Assembly (NCBI RefSeq): GCF_011386835.1
Contig: NC_088797.1
Span: 96,048,264-96,112,263 of the forward strand
Direction: 5' to 3'
From: Chrysemys picta bellii
Taxonomy: Eukaryota; Chordata; Testudines; Emydidae
Length of the DNA: 64,000 bases
Below are positions 11,047 through 24,044 of the stretch, in pieces. The translations under genes were made by a program, and so were the position numbers. The notes beneath the pieces are model-generated. The model had not been told where the DNA came from and did not search any database. It worked only from the letters and a program-made list of their open reading frames with translations. Positions within the stretch are counted from its first letter, which is position 1, and every line of letters begins with the position of its first letter.

Positions 11047-11584
11047 AGATGTGTTTCTTGGAAATAGGAAGGATGAGAAGAGTATAAAACTCTGAAGTGA
11101 GTGCCCCTCACATACACACATCCCCTCTGCTACACTGCTTAGACAGCAAGCACTCCGCAACTCTTTATGTCCTTCTCTACGAACAAGCTGCCACTGACAG
11201 AAAAGAAAAACAGAAGAGTCAAGAAGAAATGAAACCAAGGAAAACCTCCCCCAGACTTCAGCATGGATTGGTGAGAGCAAGTTAACTAAGACGCTGCCCA
11301 GCAATTAAATTTAAACTTGTGTAATGATTTTATTGTGATATTGAAGTGCTGTTGTAACTTAAGATACTAAGTTCTCCTATTACTCACCAGATGGTTAGAA
11401 CATGTGTTCCTGGAAAGGAGACAGGGGCTAAACATTGGTAAGTGGAGAAATACTGTGATTTAATTGGATTTAAAATTAATATTTGTAGTGGGCATGTCTC
11501 AAGACTAAGTAACTGATTTTAAATATTTTCTTCAATTTCATATGATTTAGTTAAGATTGGTTACTTTGCTCATCTATAAACTGA
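11047..11584. other. Spacer, nothing recognised
   Basis: The minus-strand open frame continues here past the candidate acceptor but loses protein-like character. Confidence 0.4.
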
Positions 11585-11589
11585 CTGCA

Positions 11590-12100
11590 CCTCTACCCCG
11601 ACATAATGCGGTCCTATATAACGCGAATTCGGATATAACGCAATAAAGCAGCGCTCCGGGGGACAGGGCTGCTTTACCTTGTTATATCTGAATTTGTGTT
11701 ACCGCAAGCGGTTCCTCTGCACCCACGTTACTTGCTGCGGCCCTCCCCGGGGCCCCCCCACCCCAGCTCACCTCCATTCCGCCGCCATTCTCCCCCCTCC
11801 CTCCCAGGCTTGCTGCGCCAATCAGCTGTTTGGCACGGCAAGCCTGGGAGGGAGGGAGGAGAAGCGGAGCTGCCGCATGCTCCTGGGAGGAGGCGGAGGC
11901 AGAGTGGAGGTGAGCTGGGGTGTGGGGGCCGCAGCAAGTAAGGGGAGGCGCAGAGGAACCACTCCCCGCCCCAGCTCACCTCGGCTCCGCCGCTGCCTCC
12001 TCCTCCTCCCACGAGCACACCGCTCAGCTCCGCTTCTCCTCCCTCCCTCCCAGGCTTGCCACGCCAAACAGCCACATGCCTCTCTTGTAGCCAGCTGTTT
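11590..12100. mobile_element. GC-rich DNA-transposon-like element with internal palindromes
   Basis: The left part has paired words (tataacgcgaattcggatat and gttatatctgaatttgtgtt) that form an inverted structure at about 11620-11705. The GC-rich interior contains an inverted pair, ctcccaggcttgc at about 11804 and gcaagcctgggag at about 11840, around cagctgttt. A ggtgagctgggg block at 11908 and a second aggcttgcc block at 12050 follow. Exact termini and duplication were not found. Open frames here are compositional. Confidence 0.55.
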
Positions 12101-13374
12101 GAATAGGCGCTCATACAGCTCGTGATCATTGTGGTAGGATCAGCAGAGAGAGGACATCTAGAGAGCTCTGGTTGCTGAGAAGTAACCTTTTTTAAAAGCT
12201 TCATCATTGATTCAGTCCCGTATGTGGACCCACAGTTGTCCTGGGAGTGTCATAAACAAACATCATGTTCTGGTGTGCTAGATCTTGCATTTATATATCT
12301 GTACTTTACATTAGTTGACTCTAACTAGACAACTAGTGAATTATGGTGAAATTATGCCTTAAGTGTCTCTTCCACACAAGGGTCAAAAGTGAGATGGAGA
12401 TCCTTGCTTTTGCGAGGATTGGATCCTACCAGCAGATTATCAGTAGGGTGGAAAGATGGCTGCCGGCCCCTTACATTTCTAAATGAAGGTCACTTTTCAA
12501 GATACACAGTGTAGTTATGGTATCATAGTTCTCAATTATGTCTAAGGTTTAACTTCTGAACCAAGTACTTTGTCATATTTTTTGGTTGTTAGTGAAAAAC
12601 AGCTTACACTCTGTGGACAGAATCTCTACAAAGTTCAGAGGGGTGGTATGAGAAGAATGTGGGAAAGTACTGGTTGAAAAGTTAGAGCTTCATTTTACTG
12701 TCAGTAAATATTACTTGTTCAGAGCATCTATGCAGCACTTGCTCTATCTTTGGGCCTAGTGAAGCTGGACCGTGGTGTTCCACTTCTGTGAAGGGGTCTG
12801 TGAAAATTATCTCTCATTTAGTCTGAAATAGCATTCTATTGTCCATTAAACACTTCTGTCTTGGTGGGTGTTCATCAAGTATCTTCTAAACTATTTAGTC
12901 CTTGTTTAAGCCAGCAAATGCCTTTTATACATTGGCATGGAATTTGGGAAGCTTGCTCAGGTCATGTATATTGTCAGCTTCACCGATTGTGATTCACTGT
13001 GCTACCGTGGCAAATGCAGGCTATTTATATTTATAGCAAGAGCCAGATCCTCAGCTGGTTTAAATTGGAACAGGCAGTGGAGCTATGCCAGTTTACACTA
13101 CCTGAGGATATGCCCCATAGTTTTAACTTTTAATTTAATCTCACAGTTCTAATGTAAAGTACTATTTTACTAGTTTAACGACATAATTTTAGAGCCCTGA
13201 TGCCACTGAAGATTGAAAGGACCTAAATTCATAGAATCTCTCAAAGATTTAATCTACAAAAGTATTCTGAGTCTGCCCCCATAGGTTCTTGAACCAACGT
13301 TAAGCTCCTTTTTATTGTCTAAGAAAGAAAACCAGCAAATTAAATACTTCTAAAGATATGACTAATACATTCCT
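12101..13374. other. Spacer with a relic of a palindromic ancient repeat
   Basis: Around 13038-13110 the words gccagatcctcagctgg and, inverted, acctgaggatatgcccc face each other. This is a layout I associate with an old amniote palindromic repeat. Nothing else is recognised. Confidence 0.45.
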
Positions 13375-13386
13375 AAAACATAACAG

Positions 13387-13563
13387 GTTTCAGGGTAGCA
13401 GCCGTGTTAGTCTGTATCATCAAAAAAAACCGGAGTACTTGTGGCACCTTAGAGACTAACAAATTTATTAGAGCATAAGCTTTCGTGGGTTGTAGCCCAC
13501 GAAAGCTTATGCTCTAATAAATTTGTTAGTCTCTAGGGTGCCACAAGTACTCCTGTTCTTTTT
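13387..13563. mobile_element. Penelope-like/palindromic repeat, copy 2, giant hairpin
   Basis: A 12-bp duplication AAAACATAACAG lies at 13375-13386 and 13564-13575. It has the same left end as the 9.3 kb copy (cagccgtgttagtctg). Arms 13432-13489 and 13496-13553 (58 bases each) are inverted copies with one mismatch, separated by a six-base loop. Each arm carries the gaaagcttatgc part of the hammerhead-like region, but the CUGANGA-type box is missing. Confidence 0.7.
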
Positions 13564-13575
13564 AAAACATAACAG

Positions 13576-13905
13576 AAGTTCCAGTTAATGTTATGATTAA
13601 TACATTGACACCAAGCTGTTTATATGTCCCAATCAGACACCACAAAGTGCATTTTTATTTTTGTTCAGTGCAGTGCTAAAATGGACTTATGGGCTCTGCC
13701 ACTCTCATCTTGGCTGCTATACCTAGATGGCCCAGTGCATCAGCAGAAACATTCTGGTGAGCAGCTCCAGGTTGGGTGAATGTCTGATAGGATAGATCCT
13801 GTGTCAGCTCTGCCTGGCTCAGCAGAGTTCTCCAATAGCATTCTGGGCAACAAATGCGTAGTCAGACTCATCATTCATCACGCCAAAGAAAAAGCCAAGA
13901 TTGTG
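13576..13905. other. Spacer, nothing recognised
   Basis: No repeat terminus is seen. Confidence 0.4.
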
Positions 13906-13907
13906 TC

Positions 13908-15106
13908 TGTGACGGATTGGATCACAGAAACCACCTGGGAACTGCCAACTGATGTGCCAAAACTACTTCTGCCCCTGCTTTCCCTGCCAGCTTGGGACTC
14001 CAGCACCCTGTCTTGTTGAGCCAGACATGCCAGTCTGCTCCAACACAGAGCCAGGGTCTGAACCACGTGCCCCAAAGCTGCAGACTTAACTGAAAGCAAC
14101 TTACAGAAGTGTTCCTGTCTTTAACAGTCAGATGCCCAACTCCCAATGGGGTCCAAACCCCAAATAAATCCGTTTTACCCTGTATAACGCTTATACAGGG
14201 TAAACTCATGAATTCTTCGCCCTCTATAACACTGATAGATATGCACAGCTGGTTGTCTCCCCCCCAGGTATTAATACATACTCTTGGTTAATTAATAAGT
14301 AAAAGGTGATTTTATTAAATACAGAAAGTAGGATTTAAGTGGTTCCAAGTAGTAACAGACAGAACAAAGTGAATTACCAAGCAAAATAAAATAGAACACG
14401 CAATGTCTTTCTTATGTCTAAGAAAACTGAATATAAGAAAACTCACCCAGTAAGCTTCCTTTTAGAGACTAGTCTCCTTCTAGTCTGGGTCCAGCAATCA
14501 CTCACACACCCTGTAGTTACTGTCCTTTGTTCCAGTTTCTTTCAGGTATCCTTGGGGGTGGAGAGGCTATCTCTTTAGCCAGCTGAAGACCAAATGGAAG
14601 GGTCTCCCACAGGCTTAAATAGACTTTCTCTTGGGGTGGAGACCCCCTCATCTCCCCTATGCAAAGTCCAGCTCCAAGATGGAGTTTTGGAGTAACATGG
14701 GCAAGTCACATGTCCATGCATGACTCAGTTTTTACAGGCAGCAGCCATTGCTTACCTGCTACCTTGAACGTCCTCATGTAGACTTCTTATGTGGAGTGGA
14801 GCCTCCCAAGATCCATTGTCCCTTAAGTGCTTCTTGATTGGGCACTTAATTTGCACATTCCTTTCTCAAGAACCTGACCAAATGCTTTACAAAGGCTACT
14901 TAGAAATCAAGCAAATATACAGCCACTATTCCTAACTTCAAGTACAAAAATGACACATGCATACAAATAGGAGGAATGTATTCAGTAGATCATAACCTTT
15001 ACATAGATATGTTACATGGCATATGTAGCATAAAACATATTTCAGTTATGTATATACATTCATAAGCATATTTCCATGAAACTTTATGGGGTACACTGTC
15101 ACGGTG
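13908..15106 (-). mobile_element. Solo-LTR-like repeat (about 1.2 kb)
   Basis: It is bounded by tgtgacggattgg at the left and actgtcacgg at the right, so it reads TG...CA on either strand. On the minus strand a TATA-like TATTTAAGCC lies near 14622 and an AATAAA signal near 14318, about 300 bases downstream, as in an LTR with U3-R-U5. The sequence closely matches my memory of a common turtle repeat. No internal coding part is present. A 5-bp GACAC duplication is possible but the boundary is uncertain. Confidence 0.6.
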
Positions 15107-17258
15107 TCCATTTTGTGAATCCGATCTCACTCAAAACCAACTGGACTACCCTCTCTGCCAGGGCTAGCAGCCCACCCCTGACTGGCAGAGACTTGAGGGT
15201 TGCATGTCAGATGACACCAACCAATCCAGCTATGGATCAGATACTTCAGATCTGAGGTATAGCTGGGACAGGTGAAGATGCCACATAAGGCTTTTTCTTG
15301 AAACCTATTTCCAGAGACGATATTCCCACCTGGTATTCTCCCCCATGGAAGTTTCCCTCAAAGGCCAGTGCCAGCTCCTAACCCACAGCCATATAAAAGA
15401 GGTTATGTGGGAAGAGCTATTAGTTATTGGGCTTCCTGAAGCAGCGTAAGTAGCAAAGGACATAAGTAGCAGCTAAGCATGAAATCAACTCTTCCCAATC
15501 CACCCACCCTTAGCCTCATGTGACCACACCAAGATGACCAAGGGTGACCAAAGGGGTACTGTAGAGTCCAAATCCAACTAGTCTTTTAGACTCAAAGAGA
15601 AAAATCTTTCCTCAGCTGTTCAACTAAATAACAGCTTGTACGTGACTTTTGGTTCCTTTTATAGCTGATCTAAGGGTGAAGCTCAACAAATCAGACACTT
15701 CAGTCCTTATGACCTGAGATGTTTTAGAGAGAAAATTCTAGGGTGGTAGCCCTAGCAAGAGCTATTCCTGAGGCTCCCATCTCCAAGGTATATTTCCATG
15801 AGGCCAGTCATCAGGATTAAGACCCTTCTTATTCTAGCAGACTTGATAAGATTGTGACTAAAGTTCAGCATCACCTGATGCTAAATTCAGCTTCCCTATG
15901 TCCTTCTCCAAGTTTCACACATTTCCTAAAGAACAAAGTTGAGCTCTACATTGCTTCTTAAGTTTTCTGCTATAAAAAAATCCCATAGGAAGGTGATGTA
16001 TCTCCTTCTGACCCTAGGCACAAAGAAATAGATAATTATTTTTACAGCCTAAAATTACTTCCACGCAGCTTAACATGCCCTTTGCTTTTCAAGACCTCCT
16101 CCTGTTGTTGTTTAGCTATTTCCCTAAGGCATCTCTCCAGGAAACTAAAAGTTGTTGGATTTCTATCTCATGGAGAGCTCGGTTTGCATTTGACACAGTC
16201 ATGGTTTTTCCTCAAAGTTTTTGCATATTCATGGTGGTTAATGTGATTTACAAAATGGTACCGTGCCTTAGACCTGGGACTCTTAGACACAACTACTTGT
16301 CTGTTTCTTGGGGAGAGTAGGTGTTTTATGGAACCTTGAAACAAACCTTTAAGAACTAGCTGAAAATAAGTGCTTCCTCTCAGTAACCAAACAGGACAAA
16401 TCAGACTTCCCACATCTTCTCTTAAAAGGGAAAGCTCTCCTACAGATCATTGGTGAATTATCTGAAGTGCAAATATAGGAGCAGGTGCCAGCAGAGTGAC
16501 TAATAGTCTAAAGTCATTACTAGTGTGGTGTGGGTACCCTGGTTAATTGAGTGGACCCCAAATTCCAAGTTATGCTTGAAGGTGGAGAACCACACTTGCC
16601 TCCCAAAGCCCAACTTCTGGGGAGGCAGGAATTAACACCATAAACAAATACTGCACTCAGATATAATGTTAATGACTTTAGATTGGCAGGGCCAAAACCT
16701 CAGTTAGTAAAAGGGACCATTCAGAGTCTCCTATGGGGTGTCATACCTACCATCCCATAATTATACAATGTACTGAGTCCGGCATGCTTAATTACACAAA
16801 GTACTAATATCTTACCCAATAGACTCCAACCAGTCCCCCAGTTCCCCTCTCTGTCCCAAAACAGTTTGCAGTGATCACTCAGGTTTGGGTATGGTGAGAG
16901 CTCAGAGTGGTGAATCCCAGTCCCTGCTGTATCCCCAAACATCTATCCCAGTAGTCACCATGCTGGTCAGGGCTTCTGCAACTGGCTGTGGCTGAGTCCC
17001 CGGCTTGCTCTGGGATCAGCCTTTTAGCACAAAGTTCAGGGTGTATTTGGGCCTGCTCCCAGCAGCAGAAATAGCATGGTGTACTCTCTATCCAAGCCTG
17101 CAGTCTTCTCTAGTTAGTCCAGAACTGACCAGGCAGCTGGCAACCAATTCCCTTCCCAATTTGGGCAGAGCTGAGCTCTTGCTCTGGAGTGACATTGTTC
17201 TCTTCTAATGGAAAGTGAGCCAACGGCAGGGTGCCAGGAGTGGGATTTTCTCCTCGTT
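15107..17258. other. Unassigned, possibly old retroelement remains
   Basis: Moderate-GC sequence with a TATA-like catataaaaga at about 15391 and several short open frames without recognisable motifs. I see no LTR pair or TIR. Confidence 0.3.
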
Positions 17259-17266
17259 CTTTAGGC

Positions 17267-17601
17267 CACTGGTTCTCAACCAAGGGTACGCATACCCCTG
17301 GGGGTACACAGAGATCTTCTAGGAGGTACATCAACTCATCTAGACATTTGCCTAGTTTTACAACAGGTTACAGATAAAGCATAGTGAAGTCAGTACAAAT
17401 TAAAATTTCATACAGACAAAATGAGAAAGTACTGTAAGCAATTTATAAGAAAGTAAGTAATAGTGTGCTGTGACACATTTGTATTTTTTATGTCTGGTTT
17501 TGTAAGCAAGTAGTTTTTAAGTGAGGTGAAACTTGGGGTACCAAGACAAATCAGACTCCAGGTAGAGGTACCGTAGTCTGGAAAGGTTGCTCTAGGCACT
17601 G
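17267..17601. mobile_element. hAT-like MITE with CACTGGTTCTCAACC end
   Basis: It is flanked by CTTTAGGC (17259-17266) and CTCTAGGC (17602-17609), an 8-bp duplication with one mismatch. The left half has gtacgcatacccctgggggtac, a self-complementary block. The interior is AT-rich, and the right end is tctggaaaggttgc. The internal part agrees with a common turtle element as I remember it. Confidence 0.65.
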
Positions 17602-17609
17602 CTCTAGGC

Positions 17610-18050
17610 AACTGGGTCTCTGGGATGGAGGGACCAGCTCCCTTCTCTGCCACCCCCAATGAATTAGAAGTTCTGGGACTAGGGCTGGCCTTTTCACCAT
17701 GTCAGTGTGAAGTTGGTGGCTCCACACTAGAAAAGTCAACCTAGACCCAGAGTTTTTCTCATGGCACCAAAGGAAGCACTTGGCAGTTTGCTTCCCTTCC
17801 CCTAGATGCTCCTCTGGGATTTCAGCATTCATCCAAGAATTTCAGAAAATTAGTCACAGTCAATTTTCCTATAAATTCTCTCAAGCCTAAACTCCAGGAG
17901 ACCCAACTGGGGGTTAATTTATGACATCAGCAGGGCAAGCTCAGACATTCTCAGGAAAGCATCATCAAGAGTCAGTGGTTAGGCAGGTTAAACTGGGCAC
18001 CCAGAAACTGCAGCACCCAAAATTGGTGAGTGCTTTTGCAAATGTAGGTC
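17610..18050. other. Unassigned spacer
   Basis: No recognisable feature is seen. Confidence 0.35.
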
Positions 18051-18054
18051 TTAA

Positions 18055-18165
18055 TGTCTCTATTTCTCAAGTTCCCCAGTGGTAAAATGGTAATGATACT
18101 TACCCACTTTTTTAAATTGTTTTAAGAACTACCATAGCTCTCAAAATACTGTACTGAGCGCTTAA
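18055..18165 (+). repeat. MIR-like SINE relic
   Basis: The series ctctatttctcaagttcccc, gtaaaatggtaatgatacttaccc and actgagcgcttaatg follows the order of the MIR 3' half. Confidence 0.5.
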
Positions 18166-19915
18166 TGTTACTATGCCTGAACCGTATTGTGTACACTGAG
18201 TGCTTCTTGTTACTTTGTTGTGTGTCAATATGTGACTATGAGCAGCATTTCTCCACCCAACACATGTATATAAACAAATGTGCACAGTTTTCTTTCTTAA
18301 AGTGTATATTGAGGCCCAGAACTCACTGCTGTGATTTCATATTTGGCCTCTTGACCATCTATGCTGAGATTTGACTGTAATCTAAATATTAATGAGCTAG
18401 TGCTGAGTCAAGATGGCTGGCTGGCCTTGGATAAGTATTTTTAGTAATATATGTCCGTCCTATTTATTTGATTACTATGAAAAAAAAGTTAGAGCACTTA
18501 ATAATTGTTAGACATTTCTGCTTTTTTCCAAGAGCATGAAGGTTACCTTTCGTTCAGCAGAGCTGACAACTTCAGCTTTGATTTCATTTCAAGCAATTAT
18601 GCTGTCCATTGCTCTTTAAACATTAGATATTTACCAGATGAGACAGGTGTTCTCAAAAGTTTTTATACAGTGGACCATATCATTCTAAACAGATTGGCCC
18701 ATGGAAAACTTTCCTCCCATTCATAATCAGGCATAGCACTGCCCTTCCCATTTGCAATCAAATAACATCCCTAGGCAATTACAGAAATTGCTTTGTAGAC
18801 AAATCATATCTGGAAAGTGATGTACTTTTAGAACTGGAACACAGGTATGGGTCTGGCACCTTGTTACAGCTATAGCGGCACAGATCACTTGCAAATGTGC
18901 TATGGACCACAGTTTGGGAACCTCCTGAATTAATCTTTCTAGACTGATGTCTTCAGCCTATTCTGCAGATATTTAATATGTTTTGAAAGAGTCACCTCCT
19001 GCCCCTTGCAGCAAAGGTGGATCTGAACTTCATAATAAATAGATTGAAGTTAAAGTCTTTGTTCTTAAAACTATTGAGGCTCTTTTACAAATGCTTAATT
19101 TAAATTTATAGTTACTGCTAAATTATATTGAATTTGTTTATACGAACACTTTGTATACAGGTTAGCATCTCCCCACTCCAAAACTTTCTAATCAGAAACC
19201 TGGGTCAGATTAAAGGAGATTCAATTAAGATAGGTGGGAGAGGGGGTTATATTCTCCAGATAATGCAAATGCATGGTGAAGATTTCTCCATCGCTGTAGC
19301 AATTTACAAGTAGTCGATCTATTGTAGGGTGGATTCTGCAGTACAGTAACTACTTCAAGAATGTCCTACCTTTGCATTAACTGAGAAATACCAGTTTCCC
19401 AACTGAAATAATTAAAGTCCTCAGCTTCTTGTAGTCTTTTTTACTTTTGAAAACTGAAAGGACAAAACACTGAAGGCTAAATTCTCCACCCCACCTAAGG
19501 TGCAGATAATGGAGCTTTATGGAGCTGGTCACAGCTCCCTGATGCTATGCTGCATGGCTCCAGCATAAATTAGAGCTACTGAGGAGCACTGCAGTCAGGT
19601 CCCTGACACAGGTGACCTTATGCCAATGGGCAATCTGGTATAACAGATTTTCACTCCACCATTCCCCTCCCTGGACCCAGCAACCCCCACCATCCCTCTA
19701 CAGTGAGCACTGTGGCCTGAACTCAGCAGGATGTATCTAATCAGTATCATAAAGCAGCGGAGTATGTGTCTGAGAGACAGATGTCAATACTCTGCCACCC
19801 TAAGAATTTTTCTTATTTCAAGATGTCTCACAGTGAGAACCCCTTATACCACTAACAGTTGCTAACAATAGTCCCACTGAACTCTGAGATGACTCCTGCA
19901 AGTACTTGCTCACCA
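18166..19915. other. AT-rich spacer
   Basis: No gene or repeat boundary is recognised. About 19490-19640 contains tggagcttt/cagctcc palindromic words of an ancient repeat type. Confidence 0.35.
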
Positions 19916-19959
19916 ATGGGCATAAGGGATAACAATCTTGCTCATTGAGGGAGTATGGA

Positions 19960-20065
19960 ACTTTGAGTAAGGAGCTCCTGAGTTCTATTCCTAGTTTTCC
20001 TAAAGATTTGTGTGTGGCCCTGCATAACTCACTTACCTTCTGCTTCCTTCTCTCTAAAATGGCCT
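19960..20065 (+). repeat. MIR-like SINE relic
   Basis: Gagttctattcctagttttcc, gtgtggccctgcataactcacttacc and ctctaaaatgg follow the MIR core order. Confidence 0.5.
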
Positions 20066-21235
20066 AAACCTTAGAGCAGGGGTGGACCAACTTTAATTGT
20101 AAACTGAGCCCATTTGTAAGGAGGTCACTAAGAAAACATCAACATGGGACTGTGTGGTACCATTTCTACAGAGTGCCTTTCTGAAGAAGAATTACAATTT
20201 CTCAATTGCTTTGGTCTTGACACACAATTAGTATGAGACTAAAGGGCTTTTAGGGTGACATCAACAGGACTCCACTGGGAATTTCATGGGCATGCCTGCA
20301 TGATTCAGCCACCTGATTCCATTAATATATCAAAACTTTTTTAAACTAGTGTGGCTCACTCCAAAGCAGATAGTTTGTTATCTGAGATGTTAGAGATATT
20401 GAGTATCTTAATGTTTGTACATTAGGTACGATACAAATTTCCTAAAGGTATTTGGCATTACAAGACACCTGTTTGGCCTTCATTTAGAACTCATGCGTCT
20501 CTCACATGGTAGGATATAAGGTCAAGTGATATTTTGGGCCTGATCCTAGGTTCCTTACACATCTAAAACGTCCACTGTATTCTGTGTTTATAAGCTACAC
20601 CTTAATCTTTGATTCTGAATCCCTGCACTGTATAAGACACAGGTGTTCATAACAAAACCATGATTATAAAGAGTATAATAGCTCTTTATATGCATTCATG
20701 TTATATGGCATATTTTTTATCAAATTATTGTTACAAAGTTATTTTGAGTGTATTTAACAGGTGAAAATCTAAAAATATAGGACCACATAGCAATGACCTT
20801 TTTAGTACCACTTTGCAATCCCTTTTTAAGTGCATTTACTATGTTCCATGTGAATATGTTTGATGGCACTGGTGGTGAAGCGGGGGTATTCCTTCCCACC
20901 TAATTCTATGAAAAAGCTCTGATATAATGTAATGCAAAATAATCTTTCTGTGAAATTTTTCAACCCAGCTATAGAATTCTATGTCAAGCATACAATTCTG
21001 TATTAACAGTTCTATTGAGCAGATATCATTCTTGATTAAATTCAGTGGGGGGTTATAGTAAGTTTTACAGGGCTCTATTTAATCTCTATGGAATCCTATT
21101 GGCTTCTTTCTTTATTGTTTTCTGTAAGACTTTTGCATAACAAAATGTTTATAATTTTAATTTTTCTTTCGTCATCCTTCTATATTTTGTGTCTCTGGAG
21201 ATTGCTGATGATCTGAACAGTGGTGAGAAGGAAGG
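20066..21235. other. AT-rich spacer
   Basis: Nothing is recognised in this stretch. Confidence 0.35.
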
Positions 21236-21254
21236 ATGGTTTGTGGTTAAGGTA

Positions 21255-21360
21255 TGTTGGGCACATTAGTCAATCTTTCTGTGCTTCAGATTCCCATCTG
21301 TAAAAGGGGGATAATACTTTCCTCAGAGAGTTGTTGTGAGGATAAATCTATAAATACTCA
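21255..21360 (+). repeat. MIR-like SINE relic
   Basis: Gtgcttcagattcccatctg, taaaagggggataatac and gttgttgtgaggataaat are the conserved MIR 3' words in order. Confidence 0.6.
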
Positions 21361-23550
21361 GGAGGAATTCAGGTGGTGGGAGCCATAGGAGCACTTAGAT
21401 AGTGGAAAGTGCACTACTGATTGCTGAACAATCAGAAAACATTACTGGAACTTAAATCTTGCTTCAAAAAAATTACTGGTTCAGAGACAGAGATCTGGAA
21501 TGGATGATATAGTATAGAGAACAATGAAGATAATTCTTGGTTTGTGGCTGGAACTGAAATAGCTATGTACTTAGCCACAGCAAAAATTTCTGGAAGCCAG
21601 AATAAATAGATTCCAGCTTTTTCTAGGTCCTTCCTTTGAAAAATAACTACACATACGTAGCTGCCAACTTCTGTTGGCTCAGTTAATAGTCTTCTTGCAA
21701 ACATAACTCTAACTCTCCATTAGTGATTACAATAGGTTTTCTTTGTCTCTATATGGTTGTTTCGCATCTCACTGGAGCTAGCTCAGCCCACTCCCAATTA
21801 CATTTTTATAGTTTAGGAAATGACAAGCCTTGTGATTCTGGGCATCGGTCCCGCTTTTAAAATAGAACATAGCCTTTTCTGTTTACATGAAAGGTGTGCT
21901 AAACCTAAGGCTGTAGTCTGCTGTTAAAATTTAATATCAGCAACAAAGAGTGATGTTTAATTAGTAAATATACTAAATCACCCCTTTTTTCACCCATTGA
22001 TAGGACAAAATATACTTTCACTCATCCTGCTTCCCTAGCATTTGGTTCAAATTTGGCTCATAAGTTTGTTCTGAGATAGTAAGTAGGCACCACTGAATGA
22101 AGAATAAATCTTTGCCCCAATGTGCACATTGTTTATATAGAAGGGAGTTCAAATCTCCCCACTGGAGGATGTTCTCTCAGGGACATACTCTATTAGCACT
22201 GCATTAGCAAAGTAATTCTTGAGCCTGCTCTGTATGCACCTGTATTACTAGCATCTCTTTAAGCAGAAATTAATCAATTTACAAAGTGATGTGTGACTAT
22301 TTAATCATGTGCAACTTCTGAGGATTTTCAGTTCTCAACATACTGCAATGATATATGTACTTTGGAACATAATACTATACTTTTGTACTTCCAAAATAAT
22401 AAAAAGTAAAAATACAGTGGTGGTTCTTTCTGTGGTTGGTACAATGTGGTGTGGTGTGGAGGAGGAAAAGCTGGCAGACGCACGTGGGAACAAAACTAAG
22501 GAGCTGTATGGACAATGCTGGAAATGTTAACATATGCCACCAATTAGTTCTGCCTGTAATAGTGGATTCAGTTATTCTTCTCTTCCCGGTAAGATCAGTA
22601 TTGGCCTCATCCAATGCCTGATGAAATTACTGGAAAGACTCTTATTGATTAAAATTTGCTTTGGATTGGACCATAGTAATATACCAGGAATTGGACATAT
22701 CCCATTGCATAAGACAAACTGTATTGCATATGCATGGTATTTGGGTTTTTTTATATCAGGTTTATGAACGATTGTGGAATTATTCAAAAATAGGATGCAC
22801 ACGTTGTTTTTTCTCACACTTTATTGAAGTTAACTGAGAATGTTATTGTTTTGGAAGCACTTTTTTAAATATTGAAACAACTTCTCTTATTTCAGCTCTC
22901 CTCTTGCATATTCTCTGTTTAACCTGAAGTTCACTCAATCCTCTGTAAAATTCAAGAAATATTGTTCAGGAAGCAAGAGTAAAATAAGATATTGGTGAAG
23001 AATCCAGGATAAGTGCAAAGAAATTACAGTCTCAAGAATGGAAATAAGAAACTAGTCAGTCATCATTACTTTGCATCATTTTGGTTTACAGAACAAGCAA
23101 AGGTTGGGTCTGCATGCCAATGCAGTTCTTTGTTTGATATATTCCACCAGACTCTTTGTACTTGATGGAGAGAAGTTCTGTTCGGCTGTGTATCAGTACT
23201 TCTCTGAAGAACCCTCTGCTTCCTGAGGAGAAGGTCTGTGTAGAGCATGTAGGCTGACATTCCAGAGGCCAAACCGTCCATATAGTAACGCTGCAGAGGT
23301 CCAGTAAGTTCAAACTTCTACTGCCATTAGAGTTATCAGTCAACCTGAAATTGCCCATGTGGACTCACAAGGATGGCAGGACAGAAGACTTAGGAAGTAT
23401 TTAATTTCCTAAAAAGAACTAAAACTGCACCAGAAAATACAGATAGTTAACACAGTGACTGGCTGGCAGGAATAGCAACGTTTTGACCAAGGAAAACTTG
23501 CCAATGTTGCTGTTTATTTGTACTACAATAGTACCCAGAGACCCTAACTG
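21361..23550. other. AT-rich spacer with a weak minus-strand open stretch
   Basis: On the minus strand about 23066-23358 has two overlapping open frames. One (start word LQRYYMDGLASG) looks protein-like but lacks a clear donor site, and I do not recognise it. The rest is featureless. Confidence 0.3.
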
Positions 23551-23554
23551 AAAT

Positions 23555-23790
23555 TTGGGCTTCATTGCGCTAGGTGCTGTACAAACATGATTAGTGACAG
23601 TCCCTGCCCCAAAGAGTCAGAGTCTAAATAGAAAAGACAGACACTTGGCTGTGGGGAAGCAGCTGCACAGAGAGGTGAAGTGCCTTGCCCCAGGTCACTT
23701 AGTGAATCAGTAGCAGAACCAGGAGTAGAACCCAGGTCCCTTTACTCCTCGGCCAGTTCACTATCCACTGGGCAGTGCTGCCTCTAAACA
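23555..23790 (+). repeat. Ancient SINE/LINE 3'-end relic
   Basis: Words gctaggtgctgtacaaaca, agtccctgccccaaagag, agaggtgaagtgccttgcc and agtagaacccaggtc occur in the order of an old amniote repeat (CR1/L3-like or MIR-related). Exact family is not assigned. Confidence 0.5.
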
Positions 23791-24044
23791 GGGATTAAGT
23801 GGAATGTAAGTAGTGCATAGGCTTTGTGCTGGCTTTCTGAACGGGGCGATTTGCACCCCTGGTGAATGCCACTTTATTCTAAATCAAGGAGCTATATGCA
23901 TTTTAAGAAAGCTATAGACTTGTGACCAGCTCCCATTGATATTCCATGTGTACAAACTAATTATGTTTTTTGTGATTTTTGTGTGTCTGTATTTTCTGAG
24001 CTAGTATCCTGTTGTGATCCTTTGGGGATCACCCAGATAAGGGG

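Noticed and set aside
23066..23358. Minus-strand open stretch with protein-like words
   Set aside because: No clear donor site, no recognised domain and two overlapping frames; kept only as a remark.
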